From Caldilinea sp. CFX5 (GTDB lineage Bacteria; Chloroflexota; Anaerolineae; Caldilineales; Caldilineaceae): 64,000 nucleotides of DNA. Below, piece after piece: positions 33,918-42,500 of this stretch. The stretch covers positions 186,001 to 250,000 of the forward strand of contig QWII01000046.1 in assembly GCA_021405325.1 (NCBI GenBank), read 5' to 3'. The position numbers and the translations under genes were made by a program. Each line of letters opens with the position of its first letter. The stretch's first letter is position 1. Under the pieces are notes generated by a model, which did no database searches, was not told the origin of the DNA, and worked only from the letters and a program-made list of their open reading frames with translations.

Positions 33918-33990
33918 GTAGGGGCGCACCCTTGCGGTCGCCCCACGGCTTGCCGATAACCATAGGGCGACCGCAAGGGTGCGCCCCTAC
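33918..33990. repeat. 27-bp-arm palindrome containing a stop codon
   Basis: 33918-33944 and 33964-33990 pair with one mismatch. The stop codon of the small gene that ends at 33987 (TAG on the minus strand) lies inside the right arm. The word GTAGGGGC(G/A)C also occurs in the palindrome at 58720. Confidence 0.88.
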
Positions 33991-34214
33991 AGGTTGGGTT
34001 GACGGGTTGGCACTTGGTTGACGGCGACGAGGGTTAGCCCCAGGTCGCGAATGCGGGCGAGCAGGCCAAAGAGCGCCGCCTGGTCAGCCACCGGGCCGGT
34101 AAGCGCCAGTGTGCCGTCGGAGCGACAACAGAGCGTCATCGCACCGAACCAATCGCCCCAGTCGTCGTGCAGGTGGCCTTGGATCCGAATTTCATAAATT
34201 TTGGCGTCGCTCAT
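33987..34214 (-). CDS. Small conserved-looking protein of unknown function
   Basis: 75 residues: starts YEIRIQGHLHDDWGDWFGAM, then TLALTGPVADQAALFGLLAR. It looks like a compact alpha/beta protein with a well-conserved pattern, and I recall similar short proteins next to LuxR/MalT regulators in this phylum. It is downstream of the large LuxR gene on the same strand, with a 142-bp gap. The final residues PTRQPNL lead into the palindrome. No function is assigned. Confidence 0.7.
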   Translation of the reverse strand: MSDAKIYEIRIQGHLHDDWGDWFGAMTLCCRSDGTLALTGPVADQAALFGLLARIRDLGLTLVAVNQVPTRQPNL

Positions 34215-34356
34215 AGCGCTCTTCTCGTCCTCAATTTGCTTTCCTTGCTTGTGAATAGTTTACTCGCTGGCTGGGGCGTTGTCATTCACCCAAAGGAGAA
34301 TTGCAGGGTGAAGCGCAAAGCACAACAACGGATTCAGGCAGCAGCGGCTGACGCGC

Positions 34357-37167
34357 CTACAATAATCCCAACGCCCGCGCCCGTGTCAATGCCTGGGTGC
34401 GGCTGTTGACGGCGAGTTTGCCATAGATGTTGATCAGATGTTTCTTCACCGTACTCAACGCGACAATCAACTCATCGGCAATGGCTTGGTTGGAGAGACC
34501 GCGTTCGACCAGGCGCAGCACTTCTAGCTCCCGTTCGCTGAGGGGTTCGAGCAAAGCGGCGTTGGCTGCCGAGGACAAGGCGGGGTTGGGGTCGGATGGC
34601 AGGATAGGCGGGGCCGGCGCAACCAGGGGCCGGCTGGGGTCAAAGGCATTGAGCAGGCGTTGACCATATTGCACAAGCTGCGCGTCTTGAGGAGTGTATC
34701 GCGTCAGATACTCGGTCAACAGGGCGCGCATTGGTTCCCCTTCGTCGAGAAAGCTGCGCAGATAGCCGATGGGCGCGGCTTGACGGAGCGCCTGTTCCAG
34801 CGTAGTGCGCCAAGTGGCTTTGTGCTGGGCGGCATAGGAGAGGCTCTGCAAAATCAGCGCCCAGAGGGCATAGTAGAAATAGTGACTGGCGCTGGCGCTC
34901 TGATAGAGATCCGCTAACAGGCTATCGGCGTCGGCATAGCGCCCTTGCAGCAGCCAGACGCGCGCCAACGAAAAATAGGGGGTGATAAAGGCAGTCATGA
35001 TCGGGGGGCGGCTAGGCTGTGTTGCGGTGATTGTCGCCGCCCAGGCGGTGGCCGCTGCCAGGTCGCCCCGCCGGCACCAGAGAAAGACCCGTTGTCCGTC
35101 CACAATGTCATAGCTCGCTGTCCCCAACGGGCGGAGCGTCACCACGGCTTCGTCCATCAGCGTTTGCGCGGTGGTCAGGTCGCCTTTGGCCTGGGTGATC
35201 AGCCCCAAGGTCGCCTGTGTGTGACCGTAGATCAGGCTGTTGCCGGTGGTGATGCTCAATTCACGCGCAATCTGGACATACGCTGCGGCTTCGTCCAGTT
35301 GATTGAACTCGTAAAGACGCAAGCCCAAGGCATGGAGCGCCACTTCCACCCCTGCCGCGGGCAGATAACGCCCGTCAATTTGTGCCAACGTCAATGCCTG
35401 GCGCAGTCGGTCAATCGCCTCTTGTAGTCGCCCTTGCATCTCGATAGTCATCGCCAACATGCTGAGCAGGGTAATGGTTGTCACGTCATTTCTGCTGGTC
35501 GTGACGCCACCGGCAAGGGCCGCACGCAACGTCTGTTCGGCGGCTTCCAGATCCCCGGCGCAATAGTAGCCATACCCCAGCCCCGACAAGACGGCGTAGC
35601 GTAACTGTTGCGCCGTCGCCGGTAGCGTGGTTAACGCTTCCTTCGCATAGGCAATGGTGGCCGTGTGCTGTTGTTGAAAGCTCGCAACCAGTGCATGAGC
35701 CGCCGCCACTTCAGCCGCAACAGTGGCGTCCAACAGGGTGGCTTGCCGGGCGATGAGGTCATCCAGCGTTTGCAAACTCCGGCTCATGGCGAGAACGTCG
35801 CCGCGGCCCAACGCCAGCCAGACCTCAGCCAGCGCCAGCCCCGGCCGTTGCCGCCGCACCTCACCCGGCAGCGCATCCAACCAGCCCTGGACAGTCGCCA
35901 GTTGGTGGTTCAGGGAAAAGGCGAGACTATGCGCTTCCATCAACGTCACGGCCCGGTTCGCATCAGCGGCGACCAACCAGTGTTGGATCGCCTCGACGAC
36001 AAAGCCATGCGCCTCATACCAGGCTGCTGCCCGCCCATGGAACGCCGGCCCACTACCCAACCGATGGCGCAAGAATTCGCTAAAGAGGGCGTGGTAGCGA
36101 TACCACTGCCGTTCGTCGTCGAGCGGGATCAGGAAGAGGTTGCTGCGCTCCAACTGTTCCAACACCGCTTGCGCGTCCCGTTCATCGTGTTCTTGCGCGG
36201 CTTCCTGCAACACCGCGGCGCAGAGCGGTGCACAAAAGCGGTCGAGGATGGCGGTCGCCAATAAAAAGTGTTGGATGGCCGGCGGCTGGCGGCTCAACAC
36301 CTCATCAACCAGATAATCGACCACGTAGCGTTGCCCGCCGGTAAAGCTGCGCAGAAAGCCCTGGACATCGCCTTGGCCTTGCATGGAGAGCGCCGCCAGT
36401 TGGAGCGCGGCAATCCAGCCTTCGGTGCGCGCTTCCAGCGTAGCAATATCCGTTGGTGTCAAGTGCAAGCCCATGACCTGATTGAGAAAGGTGGCGGCTT
36501 CTTCCGGCGTAAAGCGCAGATCGGCGGCGCGGACCTCCGCCAGTTGACCCCGCACCCGCCAGCGCGGCAACGGCAACGGCGGATCGGCGCGACTAATGAT
36601 CAAGAGATGCACCGTCGCCGGCAGCCGGTCGATGATCAGGGTCAACGCCTCATGGATGGCCGGGTTGGTGATCAGGTGGTAATCATCCAGCACCAGCACC
36701 AGCGGTTCGGTGAGTGCCGCCATTTCATTGAGCAGCAAGGTCGCCATCGTCTCCAGCGGTGTCGGCTGGGGCGAGAGCAAGAGCAGTTGTGTCTGACGAC
36801 CACAGTGGGGCGCGACCGTTTGGAGCGCCGCAATCCAATACAAAAAGAAACGCGTCGGCTCATTGTCGCCGGGATCGAGGGAGAGCCAAGAGAAATTTGG
36901 GTATTGGCTAACCGCTAAGTCACCCCCTCCTAACCTCGCCCTGCTAAGGGGAGGAACAGTTCCCTCCCCAATCTGGGGAGGGTTAGGGTGGGGTTCGGCG
37001 ATGTAGGTGGCGACGAGGGTGGTTTTGCCAAAGCCGGCGGGGGCGGCGACCAGGGTGAGACGGGCGCGGGTCATGGCTTGCAACCGCTCTAGGAGCCGCG
37101 GGCGCGCGACCAGGGGGACGGTCGGCGTCGGGATATAGAGCTTGGTTTGCAACAGGATGTCAGCCAC
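34357..37167 (-). CDS. LuxR-family ATPase regulator (MalT-like) with in-frame palindromic insert
   Basis: 936 residues. The P-loop is [12 protein letters not shown] (residues 41-52), followed by Walker B-like LVLVLDDYH, a winged-helix and sensor region, TPR-like repeats (about 400-830) and a C-terminal LuxR helix-turn-helix ([20 protein letters not shown], then [14 protein letters not shown]). MalT-type regulators are ATP-dependent activators triggered by small molecules. Residues 58-84 (starting [12 protein letters not shown]) are an insertion between the P-loop strand and [11 protein letters not shown], encoded by an inverted repeat; related ATPases have only about 15-20 residues in this gap. 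The gene overlaps the DUF4230 gene by 8 bp and is expressed after it. Confidence 0.9.
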   Translation of the reverse strand: MADILLQTKLYIPTPTVPLVARPRLLERLQAMTRARLTLVAAPAGFGKTTLVATYIAEPHPNPPQIGEGTVPPLSRARLGGGDLAVSQYPNFSWLSLDPGDNEPTRFFLYWIAALQTVAPHCGRQTQLLLLSPQPTPLETMATLLLNEMAALTEPLVLVLDDYHLITNPAIHEALTLIIDRLPATVHLLIISRADPPLPLPRWRVRGQLAEVRAADLRFTPEEAATFLNQVMGLHLTPTDIATLEARTEGWIAALQLAALSMQGQGDVQGFLRSFTGGQRYVVDYLVDEVLSRQPPAIQHFLLATAILDRFCAPLCAAVLQEAAQEHDERDAQAVLEQLERSNLFLIPLDDERQWYRYHALFSEFLRHRLGSGPAFHGRAAAWYEAHGFVVEAIQHWLVAADANRAVTLMEAHSLAFSLNHQLATVQGWLDALPGEVRRQRPGLALAEVWLALGRGDVLAMSRSLQTLDDLIARQATLLDATVAAEVAAAHALVASFQQQHTATIAYAKEALTTLPATAQQLRYAVLSGLGYGYYCAGDLEAAEQTLRAALAGGVTTSRNDVTTITLLSMLAMTIEMQGRLQEAIDRLRQALTLAQIDGRYLPAAGVEVALHALGLRLYEFNQLDEAAAYVQIARELSITTGNSLIYGHTQATLGLITQAKGDLTTAQTLMDEAVVTLRPLGTASYDIVDGQRVFLWCRRGDLAAATAWAATITATQPSRPPIMTAFITPYFSLARVWLLQGRYADADSLLADLYQSASASHYFYYALWALILQSLSYAAQHKATWRTTLEQALRQAAPIGYLRSFLDEGEPMRALLTEYLTRYTPQDAQLVQYGQRLLNAFDPSRPLVAPAPPILPSDPNPALSSAANAALLEPLSERELEVLRLVERGLSNQAIADELIVALSTVKKHLINIYGKLAVNSRTQALTRARALGLL
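36921..36996. repeat. Palindromic element inserted in frame in the LuxR ATPase gene
   Basis: Left half CACCCCCTCCTAACCTCG and onward, right half ending GGTTAGGGTGGGG: about 33-bp arms with roughly 75-80% pairing. The word CCTAACCCTCCCC in both orientations is typical of intergenic hairpins. Here it is translated (residues 58-84) without breaking the frame. Confidence 0.75.
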
Positions 37168-37930
37168 GGAAAGTGATTTCTACTGTCGTAAAGCCGGCTT
37201 TGCGTAAAAAGTTGGTCAATTGCATACGGGCCATGTCGGCGGTCAGGCGCAACATCTCCTGATTGGCCGCCACTTCGCTTTGTAACTGGCTGCGCGCCTG
37301 TTCCAGCGCCGCGTTTTCCATACCAGCATATTGCGACAACAGCCAGAAATGTTGCTGCTCAAAGATTTGTGATTCCTCCGGCAGGATCGCCACGGCGATC
37401 ACTTTGGGTTGGGGCAACGTGAGACTGATCGTGCCGCCGGTGATCTGCACGTCAGCCACTTGCGCCATCTCCACCCCCAGTTGCACCTTGCCCACGGCTT
37501 TCAAGACCAGCCGATCGGTGACAACATCTTTACCCAGCGTCGGCAGAAAGGTGTCGCCCACCCAGGGCACAGTGCGTAGGAATTCCTCAAAATCCGCCGT
37601 GCGCTCCTGCATGACGATGCTGGAAGCTGTGTATTCGATGGTCGTTAGATGGTTGAGTGTGCGCCACTCCGGCACGGGCAACGCCGCTGGTTGGCGTTGC
37701 GGCGCGACCGGCGCTTTGAGCATGGGCGCAACAAAGGTGGCCGGCGCGGTCGGCCACGGTTCGGCGATTGTTGCCGGTTGCGCCGCCATTGGCAAGCGGC
37801 TGGTGAAAAGAAGCCCCAACGGCGCAAGTAAGACCAATAAACCCAGCATAATGGCGCCGATGCCGACCCATTGCCAACGTTGAACCGTCGTCCGACTTTG
37901 CGCCACAGGCGCTTCCCTTTCTGCGATCAC
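37160..37930 (-). CDS. DUF4230-like membrane-anchored protein
   Basis: About 256 residues from GTG 37930, which follows AGGAGAGGAAGC; a TTG at 37957 is in frame but lacks a site. One membrane helix near the N-terminus ([19 protein letters not shown]), a proline/alanine linker, then an extracytoplasmic domain with [20 protein letters not shown] strand pattern (residue order [20 protein letters not shown]) and a C-terminal helix ending in [15 protein letters not shown]. These fit DUF4230 by recall. It overlaps the LuxR gene, so the pair is an operon, and it could be a membrane sensor or envelope factor linked to that regulator. Confidence 0.7.
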   Translation of the reverse strand: MIAEREAPVAQSRTTVQRWQWVGIGAIMLGLLVLLAPLGLLFTSRLPMAAQPATIAEPWPTAPATFVAPMLKAPVAPQRQPAALPVPEWRTLNHLTTIEYTASSIVMQERTADFEEFLRTVPWVGDTFLPTLGKDVVTDRLVLKAVGKVQLGVEMAQVADVQITGGTISLTLPQPKVIAVAILPEESQIFEQQHFWLLSQYAGMENAALEQARSQLQSEVAANQEMLRLTADMARMQLTNFLRKAGFTTVEITFRG

Positions 37931-38095
37931 GCTTCCTCTCCTGTGTCCATGTACCAAGGCGCGTTGCCATTATACCACAAATGGCTGCCAGCAAAGCCGC
38001 CAACAACCAGCAAATTTCATGTTTTCCATTTGTGGGAATCAGCAACGTGTATGATACGCATATTGGGCTGCGAAGTCGCACGGGGGGTGTCGGTC

Positions 38096-38171
38096 ATCTG
38101 CCGGGAAGAGGTCGGCGGTTGTAGGGTTGTGGGAACGGTAGGGCTGAGTCGCCGACCTCTTCCCGGCAGAT
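38096..38171. repeat. Perfect 22-bp-arm palindrome
   Basis: 38096-38117 pairs exactly with 38150-38171. It is the first of two palindromes in the gap 37931-38329; both lie between minus-strand genes, downstream of the DUF3592-like gene. Confidence 0.8.
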
Positions 38172-38222
38172 TGTAGGGTAGCCCGGCTGATGACAGCGAT
38201 CAACCTCTGCTCGCCCTGGACA

Positions 38223-38294
38223 ATATCACCGCGAATCATAGGATTAGCGAATTACGCAGGGTTGATTCGCTAATCCTATGATTCGCGGTGATAT
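38223..38294. repeat. Perfect 30-bp-arm palindrome
   Basis: 38223-38252 pairs exactly with 38265-38294, with a 12-nt loop, 36 bp after the stop of the minus-strand membrane protein. The remaining gap sequence shows no gene. Confidence 0.88.
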
Positions 38295-38329
38295 GGACGG
38301 ACAACCCAGCTTGGGTGTTACCGCTTCTC

Positions 38330-39391
38330 CTATGTACCCAATGCTGTCCGTCTTCGCAGCAGCCGCCGCCACCAACGCTCAACCCCATACACCCCGCCCA
38401 TCAAGATCACTACCAGAAGGGCTGCCAATGCTTGCTGCCGTAACCACTCAACCGGGTTCTTCCAGTGGTGCGAACGCTCACCCTGCAATAGCCGCACGCT
38501 GCGTGGATCGGTTGGCGCATAAGCAATTTCTACGGACATTTCCGGACTAATGACCTGACTGCCCGCGTCAATCGCATCGACGCCGAGGATTGGCTCTTCA
38601 TAGCCACGCGGGGTATAGCGCACCACCACAATATCATAGGGTTGGGTGGTTTGGATTCGGGTCTCCCAGTCACCGCCGCTGCCGTCGCCGGGCAAGGGAT
38701 CAATTTCGGTCACCCGTTCAATTTGGGTGATAACGCCGCTGGCGCGCAGAGGCATCAGGCTGAGATTTGCGCTATTTCGCCACTCGATAAACTTCCAGAC
38801 AAACGGCGTGACAAAGATCGCCAGCGCCACCAGGATCAGCAGCGCACACCCCGTCTTATTCTGGAAATAGCGCCATCCCAGCCAGCCGAGAAGAATGACG
38901 CCCAATCCGATGGCAAGCCAGTTCCACGGCAGCCACGTCCAAGTCGATTCACCGGCCAGGCGCACCAGGTTGAACCAGCCGTTGATCGACACGGTGCGCA
39001 CCGCCGTGTTACCGCCTTCGTGGAGTGCATCAAAAACCGCGGCGGTTGTGTTGAAGCTGGCTGCCGGCGCTGTCCTATCCGGGGCGGTATATTGGACTTG
39101 CACCTGATAGTGGTGACGCCAATCGCCTTCTTTGCGCAATTGGATCGTTTCCGTCTTCTTGAGCACCTGCGCCGGGGCAATGACGCCGACCTGATCTAGA
39201 TAGAGCGAGGCGCCGACCAGCGTACCCACCAGTGGCAGCGCAACGACGAAAAATCCCAGAATGGTGGATTGAATCCCCAACAGGTGCCGCAACAACCCGC
39301 CTACCCCCAGCAAAAGCAGGCAGACCGGCAGCGCAGCCAGCGTGGCAATAATGACGGGGACGACATTGTCTGGTGTCACACCCAAACTCAT
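38330..39391 (-). CDS. Multi-pass membrane protein, DUF3592-like
   Basis: 353 residues with four or five hydrophobic helices: VIIATLAALPVCLLLLGVGG, ILGFFVVALPLVGTLVGASL, LAIGLGVILLGWLGW, LLILVALAIFVTPFVW and a final ALAALLVVILMGGVYG. Between them are two extracytoplasmic beta-rich stretches, one containing YDIVVVRYTPRGYEEPILG and VEIAYAPTDPRSVRLL, a pattern seen in DUF3592 proteins. AGGTAATTC precedes ATG 39391. No function can be assigned. Confidence 0.65.
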   Translation of the reverse strand: MSLGVTPDNVVPVIIATLAALPVCLLLLGVGGLLRHLLGIQSTILGFFVVALPLVGTLVGASLYLDQVGVIAPAQVLKKTETIQLRKEGDWRHHYQVQVQYTAPDRTAPAASFNTTAAVFDALHEGGNTAVRTVSINGWFNLVRLAGESTWTWLPWNWLAIGLGVILLGWLGWRYFQNKTGCALLILVALAIFVTPFVWKFIEWRNSANLSLMPLRASGVITQIERVTEIDPLPGDGSGGDWETRIQTTQPYDIVVVRYTPRGYEEPILGVDAIDAGSQVISPEMSVEIAYAPTDPRSVRLLQGERSHHWKNPVEWLRQQALAALLVVILMGGVYGVERWWRRLLRRRTALGT

Positions 39392-39415
39392 GAATTACCT
39401 GACTTTCTTGGTTGA

Positions 39416-39500
39416 TAGAATGCGGATTAGGCGGATTAGGCGGATCTGTGCGGATAAATCCGATTAATTCGCCGCATCCGCCAGATCCGTATTCTATTAT
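39416..39500. repeat. Imperfect palindrome built of GCGGATTA words
   Basis: AGAATGCGGATTAGGCGG and onward (39416) faces ATCCGCCAGATCCGTATTCT (39476-39495). The right end reaches the stop of the large secreted protein at 39497. Confidence 0.6.
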
Positions 39501-42500
39501 TGGATCAACTGTAACTCATCCACATAGAAAGTTGCTTGCGCCGCCCCGCCATTTTCCTGAATCGTCACCCGCTTGATCACCGCCGGGTTGCCCAGCGCAC
39601 TAAGCGGCACGGTGACGGTTGTCCACTGGCCGGCAGGGGCCGTAACCGCCTGCTGGGTGGCGCTAACCGGCCCCTCGTCGCCGGCTTCGGTGTAGACCAG
39701 AAGGGCATTGCCATTACCGCTGCCGTAGACCAGGAAACGGATGGCGCTATACTGCTTGGCGTCAATCGCCACCGGCGAGCGAAGCGAGAAGCCGGCGTGA
39801 CTGGCGTTAAAGGTGATGGCAATCGACGCGCTGCCATTTTGCACCGGCGCGCCATTCGCCAGATTGACCCCACTCTCCCACGACCAATTCTCCCACCCAG
39901 CGGCCAGGGCGTCGCCAAAGATGGTGAAGTTGGTTGCGCCGGTCGCTGGTTGGCCGCGATTGATGACGACCGGCAGGTAGAGCGTGTTGGGTCTCGTTGG
40001 ATCAACGCCGCCGAGGGCCAATGTGGTTTGCGCTGTATGGGCGGCCCGTTGTTGACCACTTTGCGTCACCAACAGATCGGCGCGGACATCGACGTTGCCG
40101 GTGGCGGTCGGAATTTTGGTAAAGGTCGCCGTAACCTGGCCATTGCTGTCAGTCGTCATGGTCATCACTTCGGTGGCGCCGGTGAGCGTACCCTGTTGGC
40201 CGTCGCCGCTGATGCCCAGGCGCACCGGCTGGTTGGCAAGCGGGTTGCCCCAGCGGTCGCGGACGGTGGCGACGAGGGTGGAACTGCTGCTGCTGGTCAG
40301 ATCGGTGGGCGCCGCCTTCAGGTCGATGGCGTTAGGCAGGGCGTTACGCAGGTGGATGGTGGTCTTATCGCTGGCCGATCCAACGCTGGCGGTGATGACG
40401 GCGTCGCCTTCCTGGGTTCCGGCGGTGAAGGTGACTTTGACCAGGCCGCCTTGGGTCGCACCGACCGTCGGGTTGACGGTTCCCAGCGTCGTCTGGATCT
40501 GCACCGGCGTGCCGTCGGCGACATAGACGCCCTGTTCATCAAAGACCGCCACCTGCAAGGTCACCGTATCCGTGCCATTGGGGCGGATGTAGGTCGAGTG
40601 GAAGGCGTTGTCGATCTGCACATTGACGGCGGCGCGCTGGCGCATAAAGGTGACGGTGACGCTGTCGTCGATGGCCGGGTTGTCGTCATCACGAAAAGCG
40701 ATCGTTACTTCGCCGGTCGAACCGCTGGGCGCTTCAAACCAGGCCGGGTAGACCGTGAGCGTATGTTGTCGCGTTTCGCCTGGCTGTAGACAGAGCGACC
40801 CCAGTTGGTCATAATCCCAGGTGTACGACCACGAGGCCCACTGATCCGGCACGGTGACATCGGGTTCAAAGCAGTGATAGACGGTGTCGCCATTGGTCAG
40901 GGTCAGAACGACGGCGGTGGGCGTGTCGTTGTCGTTGCTGAAACTCGTCTGGGTGGCGACCACCTGGAAGGGTTGGAAGTTGAAGAGTACCGGGTCGGCG
41001 CGCTGGAAAGCTACGCCAGCCGCCGTGCCGCTCACCCAGAGATAACCGGCGCCAACGCCAGGGGCGCTCGGTGCGCCGCCAAAGTAGCCGTCGCCGGCAA
41101 AGAGATCATCGTGGGCGCCATCGTCGTAGAGGGTGAACTGGCTGCCCCAGCGGGCGCCGTTAGGCTTCTGGAACCAGCCGGTGATCACATTGTTGTCGGC
41201 GGCGCGGCCGAGTTTGACCAGCACGTTGTGGGCGCTTTTGCTGTAGAGCGAGTGGTCGGTCAGAATTTCGGCGCCCACGCTGCTGGCGGCGACGGCGATA
41301 AAGGAGAAGGTGCCTTGATTGCTGGGCGGGGCCGCGTCAACCGTGGCTGTCCACGTCCCGGCGCGGCCATTGACATTTACCTGCACATATTGCACCTTGC
41401 CTAAATTGAGACAGAGAACATTGGCGGCATCGTTGCAATCGACCGCGCCCCCGCCATCGGGCGTGCGCACAATCATTTTTTCAAAATCGCCGCTGTAACC
41501 GGTGAGCATAAAACCGACGCCTTCCATGAGTTCATCAACAGCGACGTTGAAAGTTTTCGCCGGTTGGGGCGGCGCCCAGTAGAATTTGTAGCCCTGGCCG
41601 GCCCTGGCGCCATTGGTGTCCTTGTTGCTGACCAGCATACGCCGGTTATTGGCCACATCGGTGACGGCGATTTCGGCCTTGCCGCTATCGCTGATATCGA
41701 GCGCCTGGTATTGATAGCGAATCTCGCCGGTGGCGCTGTCGAGCAGAACTTGATAGGCGCGATTCTGCCCCGATTCGGCAATGCCGGTAGTGGTGACGGC
41801 AAACCACGGCCCATCCTGTTTGGTGAAGATTTCGACATAATCGGTAAAGCATGGCACCTCCTCCGGCGCCGCCGACACTAGGCGCGGCCCGCAATAGCGG
41901 TTTTTCCAGTTAAGCGGGGCGTAGAGGATGTCCAACGTCGGCGCGTTGAGGGCGCTGCCCATGAGGATATAGCCGTCATCTTGCACCCAACCGAAGTTGG
42001 TCGTCTGCCCCCAAATCGTAAAAGGTTGCGGGAAGAAGACCTGGATCGCTTTGTTATAAGGTTGACCAGCATAGGCGCCGCCTGCGGCGGGTGACGTGTC
42101 GATCCAGCGATATTCGTTGGCGTCGAGCTTGTCCCAGCGGTAGAGCGGGAAGTCACTTACATAGTCGCTCCAGCGACCGGCGCCGGCGCTATTGGCCAAC
42201 TGCGCGCGCAGAATGTCAGACGCCAGGCCAATTTGGTCGGGGTTGACAAAGAGGAATTGGCCGCCACTGCGCAGCGCCGTGACCAGATAGGGCACAATGC
42301 CGCTCGACTGCGGGCCAGCCCCGGCGCCAAGATAAGTTTCTGTGCCATTGAGGCGGTTGGGGTCGGGGGGCGGGGTTGCGCAGCCGCCAAGCAGCGCAAT
42401 CGATCCTTTCACCTGCTGGCGGTTCAGTTGTTGCACCACTGTATCGACGCGGGGCGACTGGGCGTCGCGGCCATCGGTAAAGAGCCAGAGATCGCCGGCC

